DNA of 64,000 nt from Lederbergia citrea (GTDB lineage: Bacteria; Bacillota; Bacilli; Bacillales; Bacillaceae_C), in contig NZ_JAGYPH010000002.1 in assembly GCF_018343525.1 (NCBI RefSeq), positions 124,001 through 188,000 on the forward strand, written 5' to 3'. Both the position numbers and the translations under genes were made by a program. Position 1 is the first letter of the stretch. Every line of letters starts with the position of its first letter. The notes beneath the pieces were generated by a model. The model did not search any database, had not been told where the DNA came from, and saw only the letters and a list, made by a program, of their open reading frames with translations. Of the stretch, positions 26,540-35,651 are shown piece by piece.

Positions 26540-26764
26540 CTACAATTTGGTGTTGTCCCCATAAAAGAATACCTCTTCCAAAGGTAGGTTAAAGGCATGG
26601 GCAATTCGAAAAGCCAATTCTAGAGATGGGGAGTAGTTTCCCTTTTCAAGTGCCACAATCGTTTGTCTTGTTACTCCCACCTTGTCAGCCAACTGCTGCT
26701 GGGTCATTTCATCATGGTTGAATCGTAATTTTCGAATATGATTGCCGACAAGACTTTTGCCCAC
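26540..26764 (-). CDS. XRE-family helix-turn-helix regulator
   Basis: This 74-residue protein is almost entirely an HTH_3 domain: TQQQLADKVGVTRQTIVALE forms the helix-turn-helix, then KGNYSPSLELAFRIAHAFNL. It lies two bases after the stop of the upstream membrane protein gene, so translation is coupled. Small XRE regulators paired with a membrane protein usually autoregulate. Repeated TTTACAT motifs upstream of the operon are candidate binding sites. Confidence 0.85.
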   Translation of the reverse strand: MGKSLVGNHIRKLRFNHDEMTQQQLADKVGVTRQTIVALEKGNYSPSLELAFRIAHAFNLPLEEVFFYGDNTKL

Positions 26765-26766
26765 TC

Positions 26767-27213
26767 TTACACTCCTCTCCGATAGTGATAAAATTTCGTA
26801 ATGGAGCCAGTTACATCGGAAATGAATCCTGAAAAGATCAGGATAATGAACATTACCTGTAACGGCTGATAAATGATCAGCGATCCCATTGCAACAAGAA
26901 AGCCGAGGATAAACACAAAAAAAGAATTTCGGAATGCTTTCAATTCAATCAATTTATCCAGTTCATCCGCAAATCTGGGTTCCTTTTCTCTTGTCGTCAT
27001 TCTAAAGACAATGTTAAAAATAATGCTGATAATGATGTGTGCAATTATGGAAACTAGAGTCAAGATGAGGACGAATGATCCCCAATAGCGAAAGGTTTCA
27101 ATCGACTCCAGACCCCCTTCAGGGTACTGAGGGTACATGTACAAGCAATAAGATACGAATATAAGTATGGCGCCGATCAAAGATACGATACTTTTCTTTT
27201 CTTGATATGTCAT
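26767..27213 (-). CDS. Four-helix membrane protein, partner of the XRE regulator
   Basis: The 148-residue product has four predicted transmembrane helices (about 10-26, 45-70, 93-112 and 117-135), with a charged cytoplasmic loop MTTREKEPRFADELDKLIEL between the second and third. I cannot assign a named family with confidence. It resembles the small membrane proteins that often sit next to XRE regulators in Bacillus. A GGGAG site precedes the ATG. It is first in the unit and directly behind the TTTACAT-rich promoter region. Confidence 0.65.
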   Translation of the reverse strand: MTYQEKKSIVSLIGAILIFVSYCLYMYPQYPEGGLESIETFRYWGSFVLILTLVSIIAHIIISIIFNIVFRMTTREKEPRFADELDKLIELKAFRNSFFVFILGFLVAMGSLIIYQPLQVMFIILIFSGFISDVTGSITKFYHYRRGV

Positions 27214-27214
27214 G

Positions 27215-27286
27215 TTTACATCTCCCGTATGGTTATTTTTACATCTTGTAATGTATTGTATTCACCATGTAAAGGAAAGTTTACAT
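27215..27286. promoter_or_regulatory. Repeated TTTACAT operator region
   Basis: TTTACAT occurs at 27215-27221, 27238-27244 and 27280-27286, and its complement ATGTAAA at 27267-27273. The last two form an inverted repeat with a six-base spacer. All sit in the leader and promoter of the membrane protein-XRE operon, so they are good candidates for autoregulation. Confidence 0.5.
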
Positions 27287-27468
27287 TTTGTTTTGTATAT
27301 TTTACTTTAATTTATAATTTACATAAAAATTGGCCGGATACCCCTATTAGGCAGTATTCCGACCTTCCGGTGATTCAACTTGATAGCTGAGTTTTAATAA
27401 ACGAACAACGGCATAACCGATTTTCTGAGCTGAAAATCATCAACAGAAAGCAGAACGTACCACTAATA

Positions 27469-27531
27469 AGTGCCTGCCAATTCCCGTATTTTGTCAAATT
27501 CATCGACATTATTCGGGGAGTGACAGGCACT
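27469..27531. repeat. 63-bp imperfect palindrome with AGTGCCTG ends
   Basis: AGTGCCTGCCA (27469-27479) is mirrored by TGACAGGCACT (27521-27531). Inner arms CCCG/CGGG and TGTC/GACA add a nested stem. It looks like one of the small mobile or REP-like palindromes scattered in Bacillus intergenic DNA. The rest of 27287-27620 holds no gene I can support. Confidence 0.5.
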
Positions 27532-27623
27532 ATTTTATATGCTTGAAACCTTACTTGGGTATATGATGCGTGCTCTTTGATGATTTCTAGATGGACGAGC
27601 AAATGTGGGAATATTTATGTCAT

Positions 27624-27666
27624 CAAAAAAAGCTGACTTGACTATATTGTCATCGTCAGCTTTTTC
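27624..27666 (-). terminator. Terminator of the GNAT gene
   Basis: AAAAAGCTGACGATGAC pairs with GTCAAGTCAGCTTTTTTT on the minus strand, with one bulge, directly after the stop codon. Confidence 0.8.
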
Positions 27667-27669
27667 ATG

Positions 27670-28113
27670 TTAAAGCGTAAAGCGGGACACTTGTTCGTTT
27701 CCGATAAGCAGCCCGTCTATTTCTTGGAAACCTATTTTTTCGTAAACGCGTTTTGCGTGTTCATTAGTTGGTTCATAAGACAGTTTGATGGTTTGATGGC
27801 GATCCTCTTTTATGTCCCTGATATCGTCTATCACGAGTTGAATCGCTTTTTTTCCATACCCTTTCCCTTGATGTTTTTGATCAATCATCATTCGATAAAT
27901 CCAGTAATCATGGTCGTCTTCATCGATTCCATAGAGTGCGAAACCAATCATTTCCTCGCCGAGAAAGATTCCTTTTGCCTGAAAATTTTCAAGAAAATTC
28001 AACTGGGCCAGTGATACCGCATTTGATGCCACAAACTTTAGTTGATCTTCCCTGACGCGCAGCGAAATGGCCTTCAGCCAATTGTCTTTCGTAATCGTTT
28101 CTAAATGCAACAT
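27670..28113 (-). CDS. GNAT acetyltransferase (BltD/diamine acetyltransferase-like)
   Basis: The 147-residue protein has a GNAT fold: IGFALYGIDEDDHDYWIYRM (strand 4), acetyl-CoA loop HQGKGYGKKAIQLVIDDI, and EHAKRVYEKIGFQEIDG. The spacing and the pattern of an N-terminal LRVREDQLKFVASNAVSLAQ helix resemble BltD/SpeG-type spermidine or diamine acetyltransferases. Polyamine substrate is therefore likely but unproven. It stands alone between two minus-strand terminators. Confidence 0.8.
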   Translation of the reverse strand: MLHLETITKDNWLKAISLRVREDQLKFVASNAVSLAQLNFLENFQAKGIFLGEEMIGFALYGIDEDDHDYWIYRMMIDQKHQGKGYGKKAIQLVIDDIRDIKEDRHQTIKLSYEPTNEHAKRVYEKIGFQEIDGLLIGNEQVSRFTL

Positions 28114-28154
28114 ACTTCAACAATCCTTCCGTTTTATGTAGGGATGATAATCAA

Positions 28155-28212
28155 GAAAAAGAAAAGGGACGGTTCTTGAACTTCCTTGTTAGGAAGCAAG
28201 AGACCCGTCCTT
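28155..28212 (-). terminator. Terminator of the L,D-transpeptidase gene
   Basis: GGACGGGTCTCTTGCTTCC pairs with GGAAGTTCAAGAACCGTCCC on the minus strand with internal bulges, followed by TTTTCTTTTT. Confidence 0.8.
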
Positions 28213-28213
28213 C

Positions 28214-29659
28214 TTAATAAATAACAACCGGATCGTAAGTATCGAGATTATCATACACCATTTTCATCACACTAGGGGGCGTGTTGACGCAGCCGCCCGA
28301 ACCATCTGAAAGATAGGCATTACCTGCCCAGTTTGTTCGCCAGCTGGCATCGTGGAATCCTTGCCCGCTATTTGTAAACGGAGCCCAGTAATTGACCTTG
28401 ATGGCATAATCAGGCTTCCCTACAGCACTGCCCGTAAGTGTATACCCAGTACGTTTAAAAAGGATATACCAAACTCCAGGAGATGTATCCTCACCGGTGC
28501 TATGTTTGCCGGTCACTACATGTGTGTTAACGACTAATTTTCCATTTTTATATATCCAAATATGCTGGTCCGCAATGGAAACTTCCGCATACGTGTTGCC
28601 AATGCCATTATTCTTTGTAGTTTCATAGCCAATGCCTTCATTCGTCCAGCCATGGCCGTAAATATTAGAGGCGGAAATTGATTTCGTTTCTTTTTCAAAA
28701 GCTTTCTGAACAAGCGCCGCCTCTTTTTCAACATCTAATGCCCAGCCATAGCCTTGCCCTTTTACCGAAATGACCTTACCTGAATGGGTCTTAAATGTAA
28801 AATTTTTATTTAATGTAGATTGAGATTGATTGATTTCATCTATTTTTTTCTTAATATCACTTGCGGTGATTGTCACTTTCATATCTTTTGAAATAGAAGC
28901 ATCTTTAATTAATTCACTGGCTTTTAACGTATACACTTTGTCCTGTACCTTATAATCAACTGTTCGTGCCAAGAAATCCCGATACTTACTCTCTTCTTCT
29001 TTTATAATCGGACTATCCTCCGCGATTGGCTGGGTGAATACAGGTTGCAGATGAATTTCACTTGTATATTTCTGTTTCTTAAAATCTTTTAATATAGCGG
29101 CAATATTGTACTGTTCCCCATGATCACTATTGGAGACGACAATTTTACCCCCTACCAATTTCACCTCTGCATCTTCGGGTGCTTTTAAGCTCTCATTTAA
29201 GGATTGGAGCTTTTCTTCCAGTTGCTTTGGCAACGTTTCGCTTCGAAACTCATCCTTATTTTTCGGTATCAGCCAATAATTTTTTTCCTCAAAGGAAGGA
29301 AAAAACGTCCACTGACTTTTTAATAATTTCTTAATCTCAGACTTATCTTGATCGGAAAATGCCATTTCAGTTTCATTTTCATCTAAAATGAGCTCTTCAC
29401 CTATATACACTCTGTTTGTTAATTTAGTTGAACTTAATTTATTTATTGCCTTATCAGCAGTCAGTCCACCGACTTGTATGTTATTAACCATTATCTTTGA
29501 ATTGAAGCGAGTTGCCTGATAATAGCTCATTCCCGCAACGATTAGTGCAATGATTATAATGATCGTTCCAATAACAATCAGATAACGTTTTCCCTGCGGC
29601 TTGTATCGATTCCCCCGTTTTGTTTCAATTTCTAAAATAGGTTGTTGTAACTCACCCAT
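28214..29659 (-). CDS. Membrane-anchored L,D-transpeptidase (YkuD domain with PG-binding domain)
   Basis: I choose the second of two close ATGs (29659) because GGAGGG is then seven bases away. The 481-residue protein has a short cytoplasmic tail and one membrane helix (about 27-46). A peptidoglycan-binding PG_binding_4/VanW-like region follows (VGGLTADKAINKLSS; WALDVEKEAALVQKAFEKE). The C-terminal YkuD domain begins SIADQHIWIYKNGKLVVNTH and holds the catalytic histidine (QGFHDASWR) and cysteine 457 (GSGGCVN). It forms 3-3 cross-links or attaches proteins to the wall. It is divergent from nadB. Confidence 0.88.
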   Translation of the reverse strand: MGELQQPILEIETKRGNRYKPQGKRYLIVIGTIIIIIALIVAGMSYYQATRFNSKIMVNNIQVGGLTADKAINKLSSTKLTNRVYIGEELILDENETEMAFSDQDKSEIKKLLKSQWTFFPSFEEKNYWLIPKNKDEFRSETLPKQLEEKLQSLNESLKAPEDAEVKLVGGKIVVSNSDHGEQYNIAAILKDFKKQKYTSEIHLQPVFTQPIAEDSPIIKEEESKYRDFLARTVDYKVQDKVYTLKASELIKDASISKDMKVTITASDIKKKIDEINQSQSTLNKNFTFKTHSGKVISVKGQGYGWALDVEKEAALVQKAFEKETKSISASNIYGHGWTNEGIGYETTKNNGIGNTYAEVSIADQHIWIYKNGKLVVNTHVVTGKHSTGEDTSPGVWYILFKRTGYTLTGSAVGKPDYAIKVNYWAPFTNSGQGFHDASWRTNWAGNAYLSDGSGGCVNTPPSVMKMVYDNLDTYDPVVIY

Positions 29660-29789
29660 ACACATTCCCTCCGCTATTTGTTAACCATTGATATTAATGT
29701 CTAACAGGCTTAATCTTATGAACTTTTGAATATTTTACATTACTATTAAAACTATTACTACTATATTACAAGAATTTAAGTGAGGAATG

Positions 29790-29837
29790 TGTCATATTTT
29801 GTAAAAACATTAAATTTTTCTCCGTTAAAATATGACA
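29790..29837. promoter_or_regulatory. 11-bp perfect inverted repeat between ldt and nadB
   Basis: TGTCATATTTT (29790-29800) and AAAATATGACA (29827-29837) are exact inverted copies 26 bases apart in the divergent promoter region. They contain the TGTCAT half-site also seen in the NiaR box at 29957-29973, so they may be distant half-sites for the same regulator, or an operator for the transpeptidase gene. Confidence 0.45.
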
Positions 29838-29956
29838 TATATTTCACGAATCAATGCTCATGACATACTTTCCCTGGGAGTTTAGCTTCCTTCCTTGAGA
29901 CTCCAATCACAATTTTTTTAAAACATCTTGTTTTTAGTTTAAAACTATGTAAATAT

Positions 29957-29973
29957 AGGTGTCATGACAGGTG
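29957..29973 (+). promoter_or_regulatory. NiaR (YrxA)-type operator of the nad operon
   Basis: AGGTGTCATGACAGGTG contains the perfect palindrome TGTCATGACA (29960-29969) and matches the niacin-responsive repressor motif I recall (GTGTC-GACAC). It follows a possible promoter (TTGTTT 29928-29933, TAAATA 29950-29955) and lies just before nadB. It should repress NAD synthesis when nicotinate is plentiful. Confidence 0.7.
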
Positions 29974-29994
29974 ATAACCTTGGGGGTTTACATC

Positions 29995-31572
29995 ATGAGA
30001 GCAAATGACGTCCTTATTATTGGGAGTGGCGTTGCGGCTTTACAGTTAGCGACATTAATTAGCCGCGACAAAAATGTGAGGATTTTAACAAAATCACATA
30101 TAACACATGCAAATTCTTATTTGGCACAAGGTGGGATTGCTGCTGCCATCGGGGTTCAAGACAATGCTTCGAAGCATTTCGCAGATACTCTTCGGGCAGG
30201 GCGATTTCATAATCATGAGGAATCGGTTCGTGAAATATTGAACGAAGCTCCTACCCTTATTCATGACCTTGCTCAACAAGGTGAAATTTTTGACAAAGAT
30301 CAACATGGAAATATACTGCTCGGACTGGAAGGGGCTCATAGTGAAAAAAGAATCGTCCATAGTGGCGGCGATGCAACGGGAAAAAATGTAATAGATTACT
30401 TGATTAGTAACTTAACTGAAAATATTAAAGTTGAAGAGAATGTTTTTGCTTATGAATTAATCATTGATCATCAGGAGAAACGCTGTATTGGCGTAAAAGC
30501 TAAAGACGATGATGGGGCAATTCATTTTTTTTACGGGGATTATGTGATTCTTGCTACAGGTGGCTGCGGCCAATTATATCCCTTTACTTCAAATGCGGAA
30601 ACTGTAACGGGTGATGGGATCGCGATGGCCTATTTGGCAGGGGCAGACATTGTCGATATGGAATTTATCCAGTTTCATCCAACCCTCTTATATAAAGATG
30701 GGGAGACGAAAGGGTTAATTTCGGAAGCAGTAAGAGGTGAAGGCGCGATTCTAGTAACAGGGGAGGGATCTCCGATTATGGAGGGCGTCCATCCATTAAA
30801 AGATCTTGCACCAAGACATATTGTTTCGCAAACAATCTTCGACTATATCGAAAAGGGCCATGACATATATTTAGATATTAAAAGTATAAAAAACTTTGAA
30901 AAGAGATTCCCTACAATCACAGCTAATTGTCGGGAAAATGGCATTCATCTATCAGATGGAAAAATTCCCATTGTTCCTGGCAGTCATTTTTTAATGGGTG
31001 GGATTAAAACTGATTTAATTGGACGTACTTCATTACATGGATTATTTGCAATTGGAGAGGCGGCATGTACCGGTCTTCACGGCGCAAATCGATTGGCAAG
31101 CAACTCCATTTTAGAAGGCCTTTATCAAGGAAAGAAGCTCTCCCAATGGATTAATTCACATGCAGAAAGCCAACCAATTCGAGAGCTGTCTAAACCTTTA
31201 CAGTCCATTCTGGCAAAAAAAGTGGTGCTTCCAAATATCCAAGTCTTAAAGGATACGATGATGAAAAGGGTCGGTATTGTCCGATCCAAAGAGCTCTTAG
31301 AAAAACAGAAAAATTGGCTGCAGCAATTACATTTAAATTTAACAGAGCTTGATTCTTATTCAATTCGAGATATAACGTCTATTTTTATGTATATCAATGC
31401 CTACCTCATTACGGAAGCAGCACTTAGTCGGACTGAAAGTCGCGGCGGTCATTTTAGAACTGACTTTCCGTATGAAGATGATGAGAACTGGTTTAAGAAA
31501 ACAATCATTCAAACGCGCAAAGGAGAAGTGGCAAATACTCATGAACACGTTGAAACTGCGCTCGTTAATTGA
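29995..31572 (+). CDS. nadB: L-aspartate oxidase
   Basis: The ATG at 29995 has GGGGG eight bases upstream. The 525-residue flavoprotein opens with the FAD motif VLIIGSGVAALQLA and carries SYLAQGGIAAAIG, the catalytic region HSGGDATGKNVIDYL, EFIQFHPTLLY, and the active-site region RGEGAILVTGEG. GIKTDLIGRTSLHGLFAIGE and GLHGANRLASNSILEG follow. It oxidises aspartate to iminoaspartate, the first step of de novo NAD synthesis. It heads nadB-nadC-nadA, the usual Bacillus order, behind a NiaR box. Its 3' end overlaps nadC by 32 bases. Confidence 0.95.
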   Translation: MRANDVLIIGSGVAALQLATLISRDKNVRILTKSHITHANSYLAQGGIAAAIGVQDNASKHFADTLRAGRFHNHEESVREILNEAPTLIHDLAQQGEIFDKDQHGNILLGLEGAHSEKRIVHSGGDATGKNVIDYLISNLTENIKVEENVFAYELIIDHQEKRCIGVKAKDDDGAIHFFYGDYVILATGGCGQLYPFTSNAETVTGDGIAMAYLAGADIVDMEFIQFHPTLLYKDGETKGLISEAVRGEGAILVTGEGSPIMEGVHPLKDLAPRHIVSQTIFDYIEKGHDIYLDIKSIKNFEKRFPTITANCRENGIHLSDGKIPIVPGSHFLMGGIKTDLIGRTSLHGLFAIGEAACTGLHGANRLASNSILEGLYQGKKLSQWINSHAESQPIRELSKPLQSILAKKVVLPNIQVLKDTMMKRVGIVRSKELLEKQKNWLQQLHLNLTELDSYSIRDITSIFMYINAYLITEAALSRTESRGGHFRTDFPYEDDENWFKKTIIQTRKGEVANTHEHVETALVN

Positions 31573-32377
31573 GCAATTTTTTATTGAAGATATTGGGGAA
31601 CAGGATGTAACAACAGATTTGATTTTTCCCGATGATACAAAAGGGAAAATCGTCTTTTTAGCAAAGGAAAAGGGCGTTTTTTGCGGTGAGGAAATAATTA
31701 GGACGGGGTTTCACCTTTTGGATGCTGCCACTGACATCCATTTGTTTGTTAAAGATGGCGATCCAATTGAAGTTGGGCAGCAATTGGCTGTTGTTAAAGG
31801 GGAAATTGCCGCCCTTTTAAAAGGAGAAAGGGTTGTCCTTAATCTTGTTCAGCGCATGAGTGGAATATCTACCTTAACAAGAAAAGCGGTAGAGACGCTG
31901 GATAGCTCTTATACAAGGATTTGCGATACGAGAAAAACGACGCCTGGACTTCGAATGCTTGAAAAATACGCTGTCCGTTGTGGTGGGGGTTACAATCATC
32001 GATATGGTCTTTATGATGGAGTGATGATCAAGGACAATCATATCGCATTCGCGGGCTCTATTAAACGTGCAGTAGAATCGGTGCGTGAGCATGCAGGACA
32101 TATGATCAAAATAGAAGTGGAAACAGAGTCAAAAGAACAAGTCATCGAAGCGGTGGAAGCGGGCGTGGACGTGATTATGTTTGATAACCGTACTCCTGAT
32201 GAAATAAAGGAGTTCATACAATTAGTGCCTGCCCATATTATTACGGAAGCGTCCGGCGGGATCCAATTAAACAATTTAGCTTCCTATCGTGATTCCGGTG
32301 TTCATTATATTTCTCTTGGTTTTTTGACTCATTCATATAAAGCACTTGATATTAGTGTCAAAGTCGTACTTGATTGA
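31541..32377 (+). CDS. nadC: Nicotinate-nucleotide pyrophosphorylase (carboxylating)
   Basis: The ATG at 31541 fits the family N-terminus (MNTLKLRSLIEQFFIEDIGE). The nearest AGGAG is about 15 bases away, so translation probably depends on coupling to nadB. The 278-residue protein has the signature VLNLVQRMSGISTLTRKAVE, DTRKTTPGLRMLEKYAVRCG, NHRYGLYDGVMIKDNHI and the phosphate-binding barrel end ASGGIQLNNLASY with SLGFLTHS. It converts quinolinate and PRPP to nicotinate mononucleotide. Confidence 0.95.
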   Translation: MNTLKLRSLIEQFFIEDIGEQDVTTDLIFPDDTKGKIVFLAKEKGVFCGEEIIRTGFHLLDAATDIHLFVKDGDPIEVGQQLAVVKGEIAALLKGERVVLNLVQRMSGISTLTRKAVETLDSSYTRICDTRKTTPGLRMLEKYAVRCGGGYNHRYGLYDGVMIKDNHIAFAGSIKRAVESVREHAGHMIKIEVETESKEQVIEAVEAGVDVIMFDNRTPDEIKEFIQLVPAHIITEASGGIQLNNLASYRDSGVHYISLGFLTHSYKALDISVKVVLD

Positions 32378-32427
32378 TGAAAAAAGTTTTCGTAATAGAA
32401 CATAAAAAAAGATAGGAAGGGATTTAA

Positions 32428-33387
32428 ATGACAGTAATTGAAATGAAAAGCGGCTTAATTGAGGAAATTCAAGAGTGGAAAGAGAAGCGTAATGCGATTT
32501 TACTCGCTCACAATTATCAACTGCCTGAGATTCAAGATATTGCGGACGTGTTGGGTGATTCGCTTCAACTTGCACGAGCCGCGGCAGAAACTTCAGCTGA
32601 CGTCATTGTGTTCTGCGGTGTCCACTTTATGGCGGAAACGGCTGCGATGTTGAATCCTGAGAAAACGGTGCTTCTCCCAGACCTGGAAGCAGGCTGCTCT
32701 TTAGCTGATTCCATTACAGCGGACCAGCTTCGTGCATGGAAAGCCGAGCATCCTGGCGCAGTTGTTGTTGCATATGTGAATACTACCGCTGAAGTGAAGG
32801 CAGAAAGTGATTATTGTTGTACCTCTTCCAACGCTGTGGATATTGTCCGGTCTATCCCTGAAGATAAAGAGATCCTTTTCTTGCCGGATATGTTTCTTGG
32901 TTCTTTCGTCCAGCGGGAAACAGGCCGTGAAAACATGCATATTTGGATGGGGGAATGCCACGTTCATGCAGGAATTGCCCCAGAGCATGTAGAGGATGTT
33001 CTTACTGAGCACCCGGAAGCTGAATTGCTTGTGCACCCAGAATGCGGCTGTTCTACCTCTAGCATGTATTTAATGTCTGAAGGTATTCTGCCAAAAGATA
33101 AAACCCATATTCTATCGACGGGTAATATGCTAAAACACTCGAAAGATTCTCAAGCCGATGAATTCATCGTCGCAACAGAAGTAGGGATTATTCATCAGAT
33201 GCAAAAGCAAAATCCCGAAAAACGTTTTGTCCCTGCCAATCGACAAGCCGTTTGTCCTTTTATGAAAATGATCACCCTTGAAAAAGTTTTAGACGCTTTA
33301 AAAGAAAACAAACATGTGATCACAGTTCCTGCAGACACGGCTGAAAAGGCAAAGCTTTCTATTGAGCGGATGATTTCCATCGGCTAA
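32428..33387 (+). CDS. nadA: Quinolinate synthase (4Fe-4S)
   Basis: The 319-residue protein begins 50 bases after nadC with an AGGAAGGG site. It carries [39 protein letters not shown] and the three cluster-cysteine regions: [19 protein letters not shown] and QAVCPFMKM. It condenses iminoaspartate from NadB with dihydroxyacetone phosphate to give quinolinate. Length is near that of the compact NadA class rather than the longer B. subtilis form. The operon ends at the hairpin 33462-33492. No nifS-like cluster-assembly gene is adjacent. Confidence 0.94.
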   Translation: MTVIEMKSGLIEEIQEWKEKRNAILLAHNYQLPEIQDIADVLGDSLQLARAAAETSADVIVFCGVHFMAETAAMLNPEKTVLLPDLEAGCSLADSITADQLRAWKAEHPGAVVVAYVNTTAEVKAESDYCCTSSNAVDIVRSIPEDKEILFLPDMFLGSFVQRETGRENMHIWMGECHVHAGIAPEHVEDVLTEHPEAELLVHPECGCSTSSMYLMSEGILPKDKTHILSTGNMLKHSKDSQADEFIVATEVGIIHQMQKQNPEKRFVPANRQAVCPFMKMITLEKVLDALKENKHVITVPADTAEKAKLSIERMISIG

Positions 33388-33460
33388 AGGATTCAATATA
33401 AAAATAATCCTATTTGAATATGTGACGATGAATTCTCACTAGGATAGGAGATTTATTAAA

Positions 33461-33500
33461 AGGCGATTCCGAATATTATATTTGGTATCGTCTTTTTTTT
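33461..33500 (+). terminator. Terminator of nadBCA
   Basis: GGCGATTCC (33462-33470) pairs with GGTATCGTC (33484-33492) with one mismatch, followed by eight T. Confidence 0.8.
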
Positions 33501-33678
33501 ATAAGGCAATAGACGGAGGAAAAATTAAATGTTAAAACCATGTATGAATCTGGTATCCTTTTTATAGGGTATATTATAAAGTTAAAGGAGGAAAAGCCTA
33601 TAGATGATTGGCATCCGAGTTTAAAAACAGAAAGTCTTCTGTTAGAGCCATCTAGAACAAAGAAGGAAGGTGAAGCTG

Positions 33679-35460
33679 ATGAAAGTGATGAAAGCTTTTC
33701 AAAATAAGTTGGTCGGTCTTATCGGGGCTGTTAACCGTTATCCTTTAACGATTCTCTTTCTTTTAGCCATTGCTACCGTAAATGTAAATGTGATTAACAA
33801 TGAAATAGAAGCCTATTTAAAATATTTATTTACTTTTATTGTTGGCGCATTGCTCAGCGTTATCGGTCAACATGTTTATGAACGCTTCTTCACGAAAGTC
33901 AGTGAACGAGTCATGCTTATGGGTGGAGCGATTCTGCTCACTGCGGGCTATTATTTAGCTATCCATTCGGCATCCACCTTTAATGAAGAAATTGCTACGA
34001 AAACGAGTGTGACTATGTTTGCCCTCGTCATGGCCTTTATTTGGATTCCATCGATCAAAAGCAAGATCTCGTTTAACGAGAGTTTTATGTCTGCGTTTAA
34101 AGCTTTCTTTATCACCTTGCTCTTTACATCTGTGATCGCAGGTGGCTTAAGTTTAATTATCTTCGCGATTGACGAGCTGCTTTTTCCAGTGAATCATAAA
34201 GCAATTGCCCATGTCCTGAATATCGTCTATTCCTTGTTTGCCCCTATTTTCTTCTTGTCCTTTACTCCTCCTTATCAAGGCAAAAAGAACAGTCATCTTT
34301 CAGCTGAGGAGTTGAGCATCCGAAAGGAAAGAGTCGAGAAAGCGATTATCTGTCCTAAAACATTAGGAGTCTTGATTTCTTATATTATTATTCCGCTGAC
34401 GGCTGTGTACACAATTATTCTTTTGGCATATGTTCTATTAAACATTCATGGCAGCTTTTGGACGAATAATTTATTGGAGCCGATGTTGGTTTCTTACGCC
34501 ATTATCGTCATTTTTGTTAACATTCTTGCCAGTCATTTGGAGAATAAGTTTGCCAGTCTATTTAGATTGATTTTCCCAAAAATATTAATACCGATCGTGT
34601 TATTTCAAACGCTTGCATCCATTTTAAAGATCGGCGAAATCGGCATCACCCATGGACGCTATTACGCGATCATGTTCGGTATTTTTGCCACAATATCAGG
34701 AATTATCTTCAGCTTTTTTCCGATCAGAAAAAATGGACTGGTTGCTGCTGTCTTGATTGTCTTTTCTGCCGTTTCGATCATTCCACCGATCGATGCTTAT
34801 ACAGTGAGTAAGGTGAATCAAATCAATTTACTGGAGAAAACACTCGTGGAAAACAATATGCTTGAAAATGGTAAAGTTGTACCAAATCCGAATATTTCTA
34901 TTGAAGATAAGCGGATGATTACGAGGACAGTCAGTTATTTAAATAACCTGAACTATACGGATGAAATCGATTGGCTGCCGGAAAAAATATTTTACTATGA
35001 TAATTTTAGTAAGACGTTCGGATTCGAAGAAACATATGATCAACCAAGCGATCGAACGGAAGGGAAATTTGCTCACCTCGATTGGGAACGCAGCCCTGCA
35101 GTAAATATTGAGAATTACGACCGTATGATTCATTTGTATTTTCAAGGGTCCCAAACCGATTTGAAAATACCCATTGAAATAGACAGCCAAACATACACAT
35201 TAAAGAATGACAGTGAGAATCTTATTTTAGTAGATGAAGAAAATAAAGAATTGCTCCGATTTGATATGAAGAAAGCGATTGATCAAATTTTTGAGAACCA
35301 GCTTGAGGGTGATTCAGGAAAAGAAGACATGTTAACTGCAGAGAAATTGATGGTTACCCAGGAAAATGACCAAGTCAAAATGACCATTCTAGCCAATTCC
35401 GTTGACAACTATGGTTCTCAATACAATGCAGATCTATTTGTTTTCCTTAAAATCAAGTAA
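33679..35460 (+). CDS. DUF4153 family polytopic membrane protein
   Basis: The ATG at 33679 is preceded by AAGGAAGGTGA; an in-frame GTG lies nine bases earlier. The 593-residue protein has about ten hydrophobic helices in its first 375 residues (for example LTILFLLAIATVNVN and FFITLLFTSVIAGGLSLIIF). A soluble C-terminal domain of some 215 residues is probably outside the cell (YFQGSQTDLKIPIEIDSQTY). The layout and the SLFAPIFFLSFTPPY segment fit DUF4153, of unknown function. It stands alone and ends in a hairpin at 35499-35522. Confidence 0.75.
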   Translation: MKVMKAFQNKLVGLIGAVNRYPLTILFLLAIATVNVNVINNEIEAYLKYLFTFIVGALLSVIGQHVYERFFTKVSERVMLMGGAILLTAGYYLAIHSASTFNEEIATKTSVTMFALVMAFIWIPSIKSKISFNESFMSAFKAFFITLLFTSVIAGGLSLIIFAIDELLFPVNHKAIAHVLNIVYSLFAPIFFLSFTPPYQGKKNSHLSAEELSIRKERVEKAIICPKTLGVLISYIIIPLTAVYTIILLAYVLLNIHGSFWTNNLLEPMLVSYAIIVIFVNILASHLENKFASLFRLIFPKILIPIVLFQTLASILKIGEIGITHGRYYAIMFGIFATISGIIFSFFPIRKNGLVAAVLIVFSAVSIIPPIDAYTVSKVNQINLLEKTLVENNMLENGKVVPNPNISIEDKRMITRTVSYLNNLNYTDEIDWLPEKIFYYDNFSKTFGFEETYDQPSDRTEGKFAHLDWERSPAVNIENYDRMIHLYFQGSQTDLKIPIEIDSQTYTLKNDSENLILVDEENKELLRFDMKKAIDQIFENQLEGDSGKEDMLTAEKLMVTQENDQVKMTILANSVDNYGSQYNADLFVFLKIK

Positions 35461-35497
35461 GGGTCCGGCAACACCTAAATACTATGACAGTACAGAA

Positions 35498-35534
35498 GCA
35501 TGTAGGGATCTTTCTCTACGTGTCTTTTTTTTTT
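35498..35534 (+). terminator. Terminator of the DUF4153 gene
   Basis: CATGTAGGGA pairs imperfectly with TCTCTACGTG, followed by a long T-run (35525-35534). Confidence 0.65.
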
Positions 35535-35651
35535 GTGTCCCGCAGTTCCCATTGTTTTTCTGACAAATGGTAGTTTGTTATAGGATAATAGTGATGTATT
35601 TGATGGGCAAAATATTAGGAGAAAAACTCCAAAAAGAAGGAAGTGCTAAAC

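Noticed and set aside
33514..33680. Short reading frames with good ribosome sites (a 12-codon one near 33530) and an open stretch reading DDWHPSLKTESLLLEPS before the DUF4153 gene
   Set aside because: No start codon fits the longer stretch and the short ones are too small to support; possibly a relic, but nothing identifies it.
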